In this document: piece by piece, positions 1-11,403 of the stretch | Layout of the letters: every line of letters starts with the position of its first letter | Position numbering within the stretch: the first letter of the stretch is position 1 | DNA from: Capitella teleta | Taxonomy: Eukaryota > Annelida > Polychaeta > Capitellidae | NCBI GenBank assembly: GCA_000328365.1 | Contig: KB306133.1 | Coordinates: 107,911 to 171,910 of the forward strand | Length of the DNA: 64,000 bases | Reading direction: 5' to 3' | Translations under genes and position numbers: made by a program | Notes under the pieces: generated by a model | Told to the model about the DNA's origin: nothing | The model's input: only the letters and a program-made list of their open reading frames with translations | The model's database searches: none

Positions 1-768
1 ATAATGACCGCCCGGACCATCCTGTCGCTAGATAATCGTTGCCCTGACCGGTCACTCGTGAAGACAACACATTAAACCTAATTATCAGGTAAATGATATA
101 ATAATACCAACAGAAGCCAAGGCTGATCGTACTTTTCAACGTATTGTGAGTTTGACAGCTGTCAACTTGTACTCGATTGGACCATGTTCGGAATATTTTC
201 TTCAGAATAACTACTTTTTCGTGCTGTGTAAATTCGAACAAGAGATAAAAGACCTGTTCTGTTCCACGATTGGCATAATTCCTACACCAGAATATTGATT
301 AAGCTATTGATATGATACAATTATGTACAAGTATACACCATGTATTCATGTATTCATGGATTCAAAACTGTCGCAGCTACTGAGCTAGCGCAACGGAGAC
401 GAAGCAGCAGATTTCATCGATTGAGACAAAAAAGAAATTCAATCAAACATCAACAACGAGCCGTGCCTATACTTATGACAGAAAGAAAAACAAAATATGA
501 CAGCCCAAAGAAAAATAAGAGAAGGAAATTTTTTGAATTCACTGGATATGTTCATTTCAAACAGGTCATGCATGACCTTTCATAATTCACAAGTATTAGT
601 ATATAGTGCGTGCCGTTGCTCTGCAAATCATGTCATGTCTGGAAATGTTGTCGTGTGATTGCCCTGTTCTCCGTGGCAATTACTAATGGGTGGAGCTTCA
701 CAGCCCATGTCTGGGGAAGCCCGGTTTGGGAGGCGCACATCTGAGGAAGGCCGACGGCGAAGCGCAGC
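1..768. other. AT-rich stretch, no gene recognised
   Basis: Small open frames are present but have unremarkable composition and no family resemblance. I see no splice-linked coding signal here. Confidence 0.5.
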
Positions 769-1071
769 ATGTCGGCACTTAGCGCTCATCATCAGCGCCT
801 CGCTGCTCTGCTCCGAGATGGACGTTCATACGGCGAAATTTCGAACGCTCTAAGCCACGACCATCCTGCTCAGCGTGGTCTTTCGGCGGAGAATATCAGG
901 AGATACTTCGCAGAAAATGGGTTAAACCCTATGGCTCATCGCATGGAAAGGAGGACACAAGATAAGACAACACGTGGCTTCCGCAGTTTCCCAGGTGGGA
1001 TTTCAAAATTTATAAGATTTGTAACATTACAAGTTATCTGGCCAAATGAAATACGTCATTACGTGTCATGA
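769..1071 (+). pseudogene. Possible helix-turn-helix segment of a transposase-like protein
   Basis: This open frame of about 100 codons starts with a stretch (residues about 8-55) that reads like a DNA-binding helix-turn-helix. It has a LAALLRDG turn, then SYGEISNAL, a GLS turn, and a third helix ENIRRYFAENG. Similar short N-terminal modules occur in transposase-derived proteins of many marine invertebrates; that link is from memory and unproven. After about residue 65 the frame becomes featureless and no catalytic domain follows. It is probably a remnant of a mobile element rather than a host gene. A chance open frame cannot be excluded. Confidence 0.25.
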
Positions 1072-1776
1072 CTCGATTACGTGTCAATACGTGCATACTT
1101 ATGATACTAGTACAATTACAACTCAAAACAAAAGGCTCTTATTGTAATGTGTTCTTCTGATAATTTTCCGAAAATGTAATCAATGTTCATGTGATGCCAA
1201 GCGTTGTATTTTATTACAGATTTATTTATTTAAGTGAAGCGTAATGATTTTTAATTTTGATACATGTACCTCGTTGTAATACAGACGAGTGCATATTTTA
1301 CCTGTTCAATTGTTTTATGGGATACTGGATCGTTGTGCATGGCATGGATTGTGCGGGGTGAAGGATTTGAACATCACAAATGACGACTCGTAAAATCGGA
1401 TACTAAGAACTACTCGGAATTATTCAATAATGAGAATTCCATCCCTAATACTCAGAATGAATAATGGATATTGGTTGTTTTTTAAGTTTTTGATTGTCTT
1501 GGTATGAGTTGAGAAATGAAAAACAGGCGTTATCGGAGTTTTGATATCTGTTATAGAAGACGGATATTGAATGCATGGATCGTCCCTTTATTATCACGTT
1601 TGATCAAACAAGGCAAACGAGTTGTCCTTAGATGAACTGACAAGTTGATATGTAGGTCTACGAGTGTTGTTTAAAGAGTACTCGACCCGCTTTAATCAGT
1701 AGTATAAAAACTTTAAATTGGACTGCATTGCCAATGGGATCATGTGAAGTAGGTGCACATTTAATTAGAATGTAAC
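1072..1776. other. AT-rich intergenic DNA
   Basis: No coding, RNA or repeat structure is visible. Confidence 0.5.
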
Positions 1777-2355
1777 TCACATTTCATGGGTTAATTCTTT
1801 TGTCTTTGTGGTATAATACTGTCGTACCTCTTTAACAACCACTGGGAGAGTAGTTAACCTTCTCTTAGCAGCTCGCTTTGCTTTTTCTCTATCACATAAC
1901 CCACTCAGAAAAGTTCGAATCAGAGACGTTTTGTCTTCCAGTAGTGGAGTATCGAAAGCTTCATTAAGGAGAATTTCCAAGGTCGTTAAGTAATTATATA
2001 ACCCCTCGCCAGGTTTTTGCTGTAATCTGTCCAATGCTTCCCTTGGAATCTCGGGGAAGTTGGCGTTAATATAGCGCTTTGCCAGAAGGGTTTTAATCTT
2101 ATGCCATTTTGAGTTTTTTAATTATCTCAGAGAGGATTGAATAGTAGATTCAGCTGCCTGAAGAGCGATTTGAACCTGCACATCATCAGGAAGGCGATCA
2201 ATTGACCTCAGCCACTCTAAAGTTTTGGATGGGTTGCTTTCATCACAGAATTCTGTATTTTTAATGTACTGGTCATTGGCAGACACGTCAGCTAACACTA
2301 AATATAGCTTTGACCCGTTATCCTCTCTGTTGGTTTGTGATTCTGTGTTAATCAT
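1777..2355 (-). mobile_element. Fossil gag-like fragment of an LTR retroelement
   Basis: On the minus strand two neighbouring stretches have the composition and order of a retroelement gag capsid region. A KTLEWLRSIDRLP-like segment is followed by a QKPGEGLYNYLTTLE segment and a basic stretch. The order matches the gag core of Ty3/gypsy-like elements, as recalled from the family. No pol region or terminal repeats were seen nearby, so this is an isolated, decayed piece. Family assignment below the LTR class is not possible by eye. Confidence 0.5.
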
Positions 2356-3259
2356 TACTCCAAGTAAACGACCTGCCTCTCGAGTCCATTTACCTTACAT
2401 TAAGGCATGCTTCCACAATATCTTAACAATTACTTAACATTATTTGCATAAAGGGCCTGAATACTATAATTATAGTCATGAATGTGTCTTCACCGCCTGA
2501 ACAAACCACATACACCAGTAATACGAGACATGAGAAGTAATTGAACTCACCTTGTGGCCAGGATTGCGATGGCGTATAGCATGTCCATATCAAGTCGGGT
2601 GTCACCACTTAATGTTGGTATCCAACCTGTCCAGGATTTTAAACTAATTAATACGGGATAATCATATACACCGATCCAACTTCTAAGAGTAGAAGCTCAG
2701 GAAAAAATGTGCGCCACAAGAATCTGATGCAATTGTCCTGTTTTAATATACAGAAAACAAACTTTGCAATGGGTGGGTTAGGTGTCTGTCTTGCTGGATC
2801 AGTGTCGCTGGGGTAACTGATGTCGAAGCGTCGTTAGGTGAGATGAGTAAGTTGTCAGATTTGCCTGTTATATGTCCCTTGGGAGATTAATTAATGGAGA
2901 AACAAGTGGTTGGCCAATGACTAGTTTAAAGAGGACGAGGTCCATCTTGACTTTTGCTTATTGTTTAGGACAATGGAGGGATGTTCTCGCCGTCTACTCG
3001 GCATGAAATTTACATCAGGAATCGCGCGTGCGCTCGACTCGCGAACCTCATTCATTATATATAGTATGCCAGGGTGAAGCGATATCGGGCCTTATTTGGA
3101 GATGAGCTACTAGTATCGGTTGATTGCTCCAGAATTTATACGTGGCATTGAAGCTTTAAAATATATACAGTGTATGGCAAACAAATAAGTTATGATTATA
3201 AATTATCATTCAATAGGTCCCATAATCGTCACAAATTGTGTATGTTAACCAGATAATGC
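2356..3259. other. Intergenic DNA, nothing recognised
   Basis: Moderately AT-rich sequence without coding signal or clear repeats. Confidence 0.45.
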
Positions 3260-3715
3260 TGCACCGATTGACCTTACCGATGAGGATCACTCAATGTACC
3301 TCCCTGCCACTGATGAGCCAATCCAACCAATCGAAGTCGACGAAGTCATGAAATCGTTCAAGCCAAATAAGAGTGGAGGTCCATCAGAAATACCACCGGG
3401 TCTTCTGAAGATGCTGCCAGGCACATGGGTCACCTTCCTTGCTCATTTATTTACAGGAATGTTTTTTCGGTGGAAGTTACCCTGAGATATGGCGATTCAC
3501 GAAACTTGTGACCCTCTTCAAGAAAGGAGCTTGGAATTCATGCGACAATTACAGAGACATTTCTTAAATGGACTCTCTCGCCAAAGCATATGATGTTATC
3601 CTTTATCGCCGTCTCTCTCGTTGGTTCACGCCAGACCGCGAACAAGCCGGATCCCAGAAGAAAGAGGTTGCTTAGAGCATCTAGCTGTTGTGGAAAAATA
3701 TTCATCTAGTTCACG
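3260..3715 (+). mobile_element. LINE (non-LTR retrotransposon) reverse-transcriptase fragment
   Basis: The + strand encodes the front of a LINE reverse-transcriptase domain. IEVDEVMKSFKPNKSGGPS is followed by IPPGLLKMLP. Then, after a frame change near 3470, come PEIWRFTKLVTLFKKG, NYRDIS and, further on, REQAGSQKK. In intact LINEs this order is the N-K/R-G-P-D/S loop, the LxPxxKKG motif, NYRPIS, and QxGxxKxR. Several stop codons and at least two frame changes break it. The catalytic YADD region is absent. An RTE-like or related clade is possible but not determined. Confidence 0.7.
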
Positions 3716-5226
3716 AAGGAAATAATATTTGGTTCGCGAAGTTGTCGGTATACCCGAGATGGCCACTTTTCAGAAGACATTGTATCCTATCTGGTATATC
3801 ATAGGAAGCTAATGTAGTTATCTAAGGCAGTTGTTGACCAGCTCTCTTGTTATCAGGGGAACTGTTTTGTCCACCAACTATGGCATATGGCAGAATGTGT
3901 TTAATTGCTGCACGATCTCACTCGAGCCAAGTACATCGTGGCACTGCGACGTTATTTTCACTCCATTATGCGCTCGATTTCTCATAATTGTAACAGTGGC
4001 AGCATATTTATTGGTGACAATATAAGCTACATGTTGATTAGTTGCAAGATAAAACCATCACCCTCAATGTCAGACTGAATAATATGACCTGCGCATGCTC
4101 AGATTCGTTGCTTTGACTCTGCTTCTCTCTTTAATAGTGCATTCATCAGGACTGAAATATGCTACTTTTAGGCACAACCATGTTATTATTTCGCTGTTTT
4201 CTATTTATTCAGTCTTTGAGCATGCATTGTAGAATAATAATCAACATTAATTTCAAAATTCGATCCGCATATATATATATATAGCACAATGAATATACAA
4301 TCATGATTATCAACAACGAGGCCTATTCAGATATTTTTATAGACCCTCAGATCATCCCAGCATCTGGGTTTAATATCAAAATATTCATATCATCAGAATC
4401 AGTTTCGCTTTAGAATTGATTGTTTCATAATCTTTTGTGATTTCCCAGAATTCAAGGCGAATTGAAATAAATAGTTTATGGGGCATAGTGTTCCCGACGG
4501 AATTTGACATGATGAGTGAAATCCCAGGCCAGAAAAGTGCCATGGACACTGGTAAAAAGCCGTGTTGATATGCTGGATGACTTTGCTGCATGTGACTGGT
4601 TTTTTATGACTAACATATCCATACAGGTTGTTGGTGCCATATATTCGATTTACCCCATGGAAGGCTTAGAACTTCCCCTATTCGGTGCCAATAGAACCAA
4701 AATGACACTGTTTTAATGCATAATTTGTGCATCAGTAAGTAAGTAAGAAAATTTAATCTAATACAAAACTAAAAAGTTAAGTCATATTGACAAGCGACCC
4801 ATTTTTTGAGGGCGGCGTCACGTTTTGCTTATGGGCCAATATGGGGCTATTTTTCCCCGCCCGATTTCGGGTCAAATTTCAGTCTGCCGGGTAAACTATC
4901 AATGAACGATGTCGGTCTGAGTACGACCCTTGAATAATAGAGGGTGCTTCATAGGAATAATGTTTAATTTTGTATGTATTGTTATTTGGAATTCGAGCAC
5001 CAATGTCTTGGATACATTATGCATTGTTATTCGTGCTATAAAAGTAGGTCCACAGTTCTATTGAACCACCGCGGTTATGAACACATTGATTGTTCATAAT
5101 CTCACTACATTGTATCATTGTATCATTTTCTATGTGTTAATTTGAAGAAGAAAAAATACGATTACGCCTACCTGTAATCCCATCAAAGAAAGTCTTGCAA
5201 CACCCGCCTGCCCCTTCAAAACGCTT
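3716..5226. other. AT-rich intergenic DNA
   Basis: No gene recognised. A short (AT)n run lies near 4268-4282. Everything else is anonymous AT-rich sequence with small chance frames. Confidence 0.45.
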
Positions 5227-5280
5227 AAAAAACAAAAAACAAACAAACAAACAAACAAAAACAAACAAACAAACAAACAC
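5227..5280 (+). repeat. (AAAC)n microsatellite
   Basis: Interrupted AAAC tandem repeat read directly from the sequence. Confidence 0.9.
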
Positions 5281-5863
5281 GAAACAAAACATTCGTGAAC
5301 CACAAAAGGAAAGTGTTCAACCGATAATTCCGAAGTTCAATTGCACTTAGGATGCCGGAAAAAAAGGTGACGATTGACGATAAGTGATTAGGTAACGGGA
5401 ATTAAACATCTCTTAATCTATTATTCCGGTGATTAACTTCGTAAGAAGGGATGGAAAAAAATGTTAAGCGTGAGCTCTGATGTGCCGCATCCTCGATGAG
5501 GTGAGTGGGTTCGTGTGACGAATCAAGTGAAGCACATTTGCACGTTTGAGTGTTGATATAAATTGTTTGCAGTCATCCTCAATAAAGACAAACACTTTTA
5601 ATGTGAAGTTGGTCTTCATAAAAGCTGTCCGCTGTCGCTCGGTAGCAACACCAAGAACGGGAAGGAGAGAGGTGAGTTGCATGTATTGTATATGTCATGG
5701 ATGGAGGGGTAGTACCTGGATATTTCAACCCTGACCTTTCATGATGGGGTCCGGCCATGATGTCGTGTTCCAAGTTTGGATATAGGCACATTATACAGTA
5801 TTGTTGTCGCCAGTCGTATATGGTATGAAATTGTATGTAGGCCTATTGTTAAAACCATTTTAT

Positions 5864-6031
5864 GCGCAGGGTGTTTAATATTACAAGCGTTGGGTTCACA
5901 TGTATATAAACCCTATCACTTGGAAGATCATCAGTTGACTTAATTAGGCGCAGGGTGTTTAATATTACAAGCGTTGGGTTCACATGTATATAAACCCTAT
6001 CACTTGGAAGATCATCAGTTGACTTAATTAG
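5864..6031 (+). repeat. Perfect 84-bp tandem duplication (two copies)
   Basis: Copy 1 is 5864-5947 and copy 2 is 5948-6031. I read them as identical. Each copy contains GTATATAAACC, a TATA-box-like string. The duplication sits about 330 bp upstream of the exon at 6366. Complete identity suggests a recent event, or an assembly artefact. Confidence 0.9.
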
Positions 6032-6365
6032 GCTGGCGATTTTGATGATATGATTAATACAAGCTCATTATTTTAATTTAAGACCTTCGATATAAAAATA
6101 CATCACACACTTACTCTTACAGTGAGAAGAACCAAGTACATTGATCGAGTGGCGTAGGTGAAGAGGTATCGCGTCTCAAATTACCAAAATACCTGCATAA
6201 TCAACCTGTTGCCTCATCGATTGCATTTGCAGGAGCCTGATCCGATTACATCATCTGAATTGGCCGTGAAAACTCCTTCATATCGAGTTCTCTTCCGTTT
6301 GGGATATACCTTTACCAGGAAGTGGCCACAGCGGGTTTGATTTCCTTAAAAACCACCCACGTCAG

Positions 6366-6908
6366 GTGAAATCAACGTATAAAACGAGAACAACAGGTGT
6401 ACTGCTCGGCATTGTTCTGACCATGACGCTGCCCGTGCTCAAAGGTTCCGAGTGCCTCATTGGACGCATGCGCCGTAGTGAACTCAGTGACCAAGTGAAT
6501 AAAATGAACCGCCAAGAAGAGAAGATGCTACAAAGGCGACTCAGAGTCCTCAGGAAGCAAGAACGCGTTGCCGAGCATCTCATGGACAGAGACATCCACG
6601 ACGCTGAAAGGCTACGTCGCTTCATCGACGACAAGAATGGTCGAGCAATCGACTTGAATCAGTACGACACTCGGAAGTCCACTCACAAATCCGATAACTA
6701 TGCTTACGGTGTCAAGTTCCCGCCTCTGACGACAGGGAATTCCTATATGACGTCAACACCTCGTCCAGGTGTTTCCGTGGCCCTTTCAAGAAGGGCGCTG
6801 AGGCAGAATGTGGGTGACTCCCTCAACCATCCAAAGGGATCTTCCGTCGACGACAGAGAACCTGGTCAACCTATCATTGTGCATCTTAGAGATATTCGTT
6901 ACGGTTGA
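6366..6908 (+). CDS. Last exon of an unrecognised protein with a charged helical segment
   Basis: The open frame runs 181 codons from just after a good splice acceptor (cacccacgtcag, ending 6365) to a stop at 6906-6908. If translation starts inside this exon the first ATG is at 6423 (161 residues). If an upstream exon is spliced on, the segment GVLLGIVLTMTLPVL near the exon start would be a hydrophobic stretch like a signal peptide or anchor. Next comes a strongly charged, probably helical or coiled-coil region (SELSDQVNKMNRQEEKMLQR through RRFIDD), then a polar Ser/Thr/Pro-rich tail. Balanced composition, the acceptor, and an ATTAAA poly(A) signal about 200 bp downstream argue for a real gene. 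I do not recognise the family and assign no function. The upstream exon was not found. Confidence 0.55.
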   Translation: MKSTYKTRTTGVLLGIVLTMTLPVLKGSECLIGRMRRSELSDQVNKMNRQEEKMLQRRLRVLRKQERVAEHLMDRDIHDAERLRRFIDDKNGRAIDLNQYDTRKSTHKSDNYAYGVKFPPLTTGNSYMTSTPRPGVSVALSRRALRQNVGDSLNHPKGSSVDDREPGQPIIVHLRDIRYG

Positions 6909-7105
6909 AGTTCCCATTATTCTCGTGATAGTGAACCACTTGACGAACGTTGAAACTTAAGACCTGTACATTTTGTGAAAATTATTATTTTTATATTTAT
7001 TTTTTATGCACCAGCGCCAAATTGATTTCTCTGTTTTCTTGTACATATATGTATATTCAGTTTATATACCGTCTTATATGTTTTTGATATTCTTTTGGGG
7101 TACTC

Positions 7106-7111
7106 ATTAAA
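7106..7111 (+). promoter_or_regulatory. ATTAAA poly(A) signal
   Basis: ATTAAA lies 195 bp after the stop at 6908 and is followed by T/G-rich DNA. It is the likely 3' end of the gene at 6.4-6.9 kb. Confidence 0.5.
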
Positions 7112-8087
7112 TGTACTGCTGTACATTTACCGTTGGTATTGATAAATTTACAGGCAGCTTAATTAGCTGCCCGACAAACTGTATGTTGTTTATGGGGGAC
7201 AATATGCACGGCTGCTGATTTCCTCAAGAAATCAAAACGAACGGGAACGTGTTCACATATTCACCACCACAGAAAGTTGCGATGGACGAAGATTCGAATT
7301 GAATCCCGGAATTTATTTGAAGAATCGAAACATAGCAAATAGGATAAAGGGTGAATGGTCAAGATGGAAGCCACAATAACCATAGCAAAAGTAAACTTGG
7401 ACCACGATGATCACAAAGATGCACCAGTATCATCTCAGAGTGCATGCTCACATTCCGGAACGGATTAAGCTCACTATTTGATCATAAACTTTAAACATTA
7501 ACCCAGGAAAATGATGAATTGCTGGCATTTATTTGCAAATATACTCACTCAAGTGCAAAGGAAACGCACTTCTCATCCCGAAAGTGCATTGTAACAACGC
7601 GATTGTGCATGTGTTATAATGAATAAGTTGAAGCACTTGTGGATATTGGCTGCTATACAATCACCCAAGTTAGTTCAAAGTGCAAAAAAAAGCATCGTTA
7701 AAATGTATTGAAGAAATTTGAGCGAAAAGTAATGGAAAGAAAATAGGCAAGGGGTCAGATTGGTACGCATTGCACGTATCAAATGACAACTCCTATAAAT
7801 TTGCATATTGTAGGTCTGATCTTAGGAAGCCACTATACGAGTTAAACATAGAAGGTCGGGATTGATAACGCGCTGTAATATTTTCATTAAAACCTTTTAG
7901 AATCATTACTCTCTTCGTTGTCCAATAATACTATTGTAGACTATTTAAAACAAAACAAAAAACAAACTTCATTATGCTGCAACTGAAATATCCATCTGGT
8001 CTAGACATCAGTATGTAACTAATCAAATAAATCGACCCGTATCCGAGAACCTGAAGGCAGAAATCAAGAGTACGATTAATTTCAGAG
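7112..8087. other. AT-rich intergenic DNA
   Basis: No coding or repeat structure recognised. Confidence 0.45.
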
Positions 8088-8173
8088 TTGTTGTTTGTTG
8101 TTGTTGTTGTTGTTTGTTTGTTTGTTTTTGTTGTGTTTTTTGTTTTTGTTTGTTTGTTGTTGTTGTTTTTTTG

Positions 8174-8204
<31 letters not shown>

Positions 8205-8206
8205 TT
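8088..8206 (+). repeat. T/G-rich simple repeat
   Basis: Runs of TTG, TTTG and TTTTG units make a low-complexity tract. It generates long but meaningless open frames on both strands. Confidence 0.9.
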
Positions 8207-8837
8207 CTGATGATGCAGTTTGTCCTGGCGAGTGCATAAAGTATTTTCTGATGTTGTGTGATAGTGCAATGCCAAGACATTCCGTGCCGTGGGGGTTTCG
8301 TGTTTGATGTGGGTATGGTCATGTTGTAATTGTGGTAATGAGTTCATTGACAGTTGGGATAATTTGTTGGAATGCAGTAGTTTATAAGAGTCTTGTTTGT
8401 TCAGAAAAAAAAAGAGTTTCTGGGGCGACACTCATGTACAAATTCAAGGTCTGAATTCATCTGAGAGTGTAGAGTGTAGATGCCTGAATGTGTCAGGCAA
8501 GCAACTAAATGTCAATCTAAATTTAGTTCTCGCCTAAAAGATGTAAAGATAACCAACCCATCTCGATAATAGATTGCTAATTGAAGAGGAACACTTTTTT
8601 ATGATCTTGTTATCTGACCTCAGGGGTACATATTCCTACATACACATAATATGCCAGCAAAAATGCTGAGACTCGGTGGATGCTTCTCACACACGAAGGA
8701 AAAGAAACTCAATTCAGAATTCTCAACGTGTGTGATCAGCGGAGACCCGATGCAATAAATCAGCATAAAAGACTTTAAATGCTTAAAAATTGACGATTTA
8801 AGGAGGACGTGTGAGATGATCACTTTATGTTAAGACT
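8207..8837. other. Intergenic DNA, nothing recognised
   Basis: No coding signal or repeat seen. Confidence 0.45.
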
Positions 8838-9198
8838 GTATATTTTTATTAGAAGAACACTGTCTTGCATATTTTTAATAGAAGAAGAACACTGTCTTGT
8901 ATATTTTTATTAGAAGAACACTGTCTTGTATATTTTTATTAGAAGAACACTGTCTTGCATATTTTTAATAGAAGAAGAACACTGTCTTGTATATTTTTAT
9001 TAGAAGAACACTGTCTTGCATATTTTTAATAGAAGAAGAACACTGTCTTGTATATTTTTATTAGAAGAACACTGTCTTGTATATTTTTATTAGAAGAACA
9101 CTGTCTTGCATATTTTTAATAGAAGAAGAACACTGTCTTGTATATTTTTATTAGAAGAACACTGTCTTGTATATTTTTTATTAGAAAAACACTGTCTT
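8838..9198 (+). repeat. Minisatellite, 12 units of two alternating variants
   Basis: Twelve tandem units share GYATATTTTTAWTAGAAG and end in ACACTGTCTT. Variant A is 29 bp (GTATATTTTTATTAG...). Variant B is 32 bp (GCATATTTTTAATAG... with an extra GAA). The order is A B A A B A B A A B A A', where the last unit is a 30-bp A with one added T and one substitution. Seven A, four B and one A' sum to 361 bp, exactly the span. Copies are otherwise identical. Confidence 0.95.
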
Positions 9199-10183
9199 TT
9201 CAAGTGCTGGTGGAGCCAAATAAATCGATAATTCAATCTGGTGTTACGTATAGCAGTCGCGTGACCCGTTGTTTGCAAAATTTAGGTGTTTAGGCAAAGC
9301 CCATAAGCATAGACTAAGCATTGTGCCCAGTATGTTATGAAAAAATGAGGAAATTGTTTATTACTGAATTTCAAAATCAGTGTTTCAAGTCAAATTTCCA
9401 TTTCGAACTTTCAAATGCAACTTAGGAGATTTATATTCTGCTCAAGTAATGTGTATTTATTCCCACATATATAATGCAAAGTATGTTATTATTGTTCTAG
9501 ATTAAATGACTAAATAGGTCTCGAGTGAACTTTCCTAATAGCACTAGGTCTTTCGTCGGAAGTTTTGACATGTTGTTATGGGCTGCATATTGCAACACAT
9601 GTCCAATAATTATCCATAACTTGTCTTGTCCGCGTAAAATATAGCTGGTTTGTCAACCATTCGCAGTTAATGCGATGATGCACAATATGTAAAAGACTAG
9701 ACTCCATAGTTTATTTATGAAAACATTACGCAATATTTCAAGAAGCCTCAAATCTTTTACTGTAACATATATATAAAACATAGCATGTTTTCGGCAACGG
9801 TCTATCATAAATCAATTGGTTACTGCTCTGTAAACTTTAGAAGTACAAGGATTGGTGGTTGATTTATGAACATATATCCGTGAAATCATCATAAAATCAT
9901 AGATGCACACGGCCAGACACTTTGGCATTTTCAGAAATGACGCATAAGCGGTTATAGCACACGTATATTAGCCTAAAGTGCAAAACACGGAGATCTCCGT
10001 GTTTGGCTGTGAATGTGTGAGTGTGAGTGTGTGAAGTTTGAAAATAACGAAACCGGCATACAGGCGCAAATCATTTAATATGTGAAGACAGAGCAGCAGA
10101 ATCATTGGAAGAACATTCGACATTATGTGAAGAAAGGGGGTTCATCATCTACTGATATTTCGTGACTCATTTATTATTGAAAG
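9199..10183. other. AT-rich intergenic DNA
   Basis: No coding signal recognised. A short GTGTGAGTGTGAG run lies near 10015. Confidence 0.45.
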
Positions 10184-10450
10184 CTAGGGAAGGGCGTTGT
10201 TTTTAATTTGGTGGTTGCTCACAGTAAGAATGGGTACAGATTCGAGGAGTAGGCAATTTCCACGAGTGGTATCTTGAACATCAGTCACCAATCGCTTGAA
10301 TGCTGAACAAAATTGGGTTGCGGTGGGGTTATTATTGCATCCAAAATGACGACAGACTTTCCCAAAAAAATAACTCGAGGTGATCCTGGGAAAGTTTGTA
10401 TGTACACAAACATGAAATATTAAAGGATGATATGACAAAGGGGTATACAT
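10184..10450 (-). mobile_element. P-element/THAP9-type transposase C-terminal remnant
   Basis: The minus-strand frame contains GCNNNPTATQFCSAFKRL. This resembles the NNNPTAxQFxxAxRRL motif found near the C-terminus of P-element and THAP9-like transposases (family knowledge from memory). Hydrophobic residues before it and a polar tail after it fit that position. No catalytic region or terminal inverted repeats were found nearby, so it is a short relic of a DNA transposon. Confidence 0.5.
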
Positions 10451-11403
10451 TTAATAAGCTGTTAATGGCAACACAAAATCCCAGGCATCCTGTTTTCTGG
10501 TTAGAATTTATAATAAGGCTCTGGGCATGACTTCACTCCACGGTATGCTCCATGAGAGTTAAGGCGCCTCCTTGTTATCTAAGCTCGCTAGATAGGGCCC
10601 ACATATGGCGACTGCATGCGGGCAGCTCTTAACTGTTATCTGAGTTATGTCTCCGATCCCCTAATTGGTTGGTTGACAGAGCATTCGTGGTTGTTAAAGA
10701 GGTGCCTTAAGTGTGGATGGTTTTAACTCTCGTTTAAATTACTAAACAACATACGGACCAGGGGGAGTCGACTACCCGCAGATTAACAAGGCGCCGGGTT
10801 GGATTACGTAATTTGAGTTTTTGACGGTATTTAAGCAAATGAGGACCATAACTAGGAACACTTCTTATTGAAATCAAAGTTTACGACATCATAACGCACT
10901 TATCAAGTCTGCAGGTACTGCGAATTGGCATCAGGAAGGAAAACTACGTTTGGTGGCGCCGTCAGGCGTGAGTTAGAAGAACGACTTCTTGTGCTGTGTG
11001 ATCGGAGGTTTTAGTAACACTTCCCTTGTTGTCACAATAAACTGCGTGCAGGAAGAAGGATTGGAATTGATCCCGAGAGCATTTTTGTGGCACTTCCTGT
11101 GAGTATGCTTCTGAGATTTTTTAAATTAAACTATTGAATGTGATGCAGTAAGGACTTTTTACCAGTATCAGAGGAACTGAAGCCGAATCAAACAATCTCT
11201 GTTGACTGTTCCGTTATTACTTTATTATTAGTAAGAGGGAATTTTCAGTTTCGATCGATCCGATCCCGTATCGAAAGTGAAAGTGGTTGTTCAGTTGGTT
11301 TTAACATCCCCCTCTAGCTCTCCAAGCTGTAGCGTAGTCTATAATACACTTGACATTTTTATTGATTGAAGGATTCAAGGAATTTCACCAGCTAGTATGA
11401 AAT
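10451..11403. other. Intergenic DNA, nothing recognised
   Basis: No gene seen. One copy of the recurring ATCATAACG motif is at 10888-10896. Confidence 0.45.

Noticed and set aside
8023-8431. Lys/Gln/Thr-rich and Leu/Phe-rich open frames
   Set aside because: Translations of the T/G simple repeat.
8838-9198. CRISPR-like array
   Set aside because: Units abut without spacers, and the genome is animal. It is a minisatellite.
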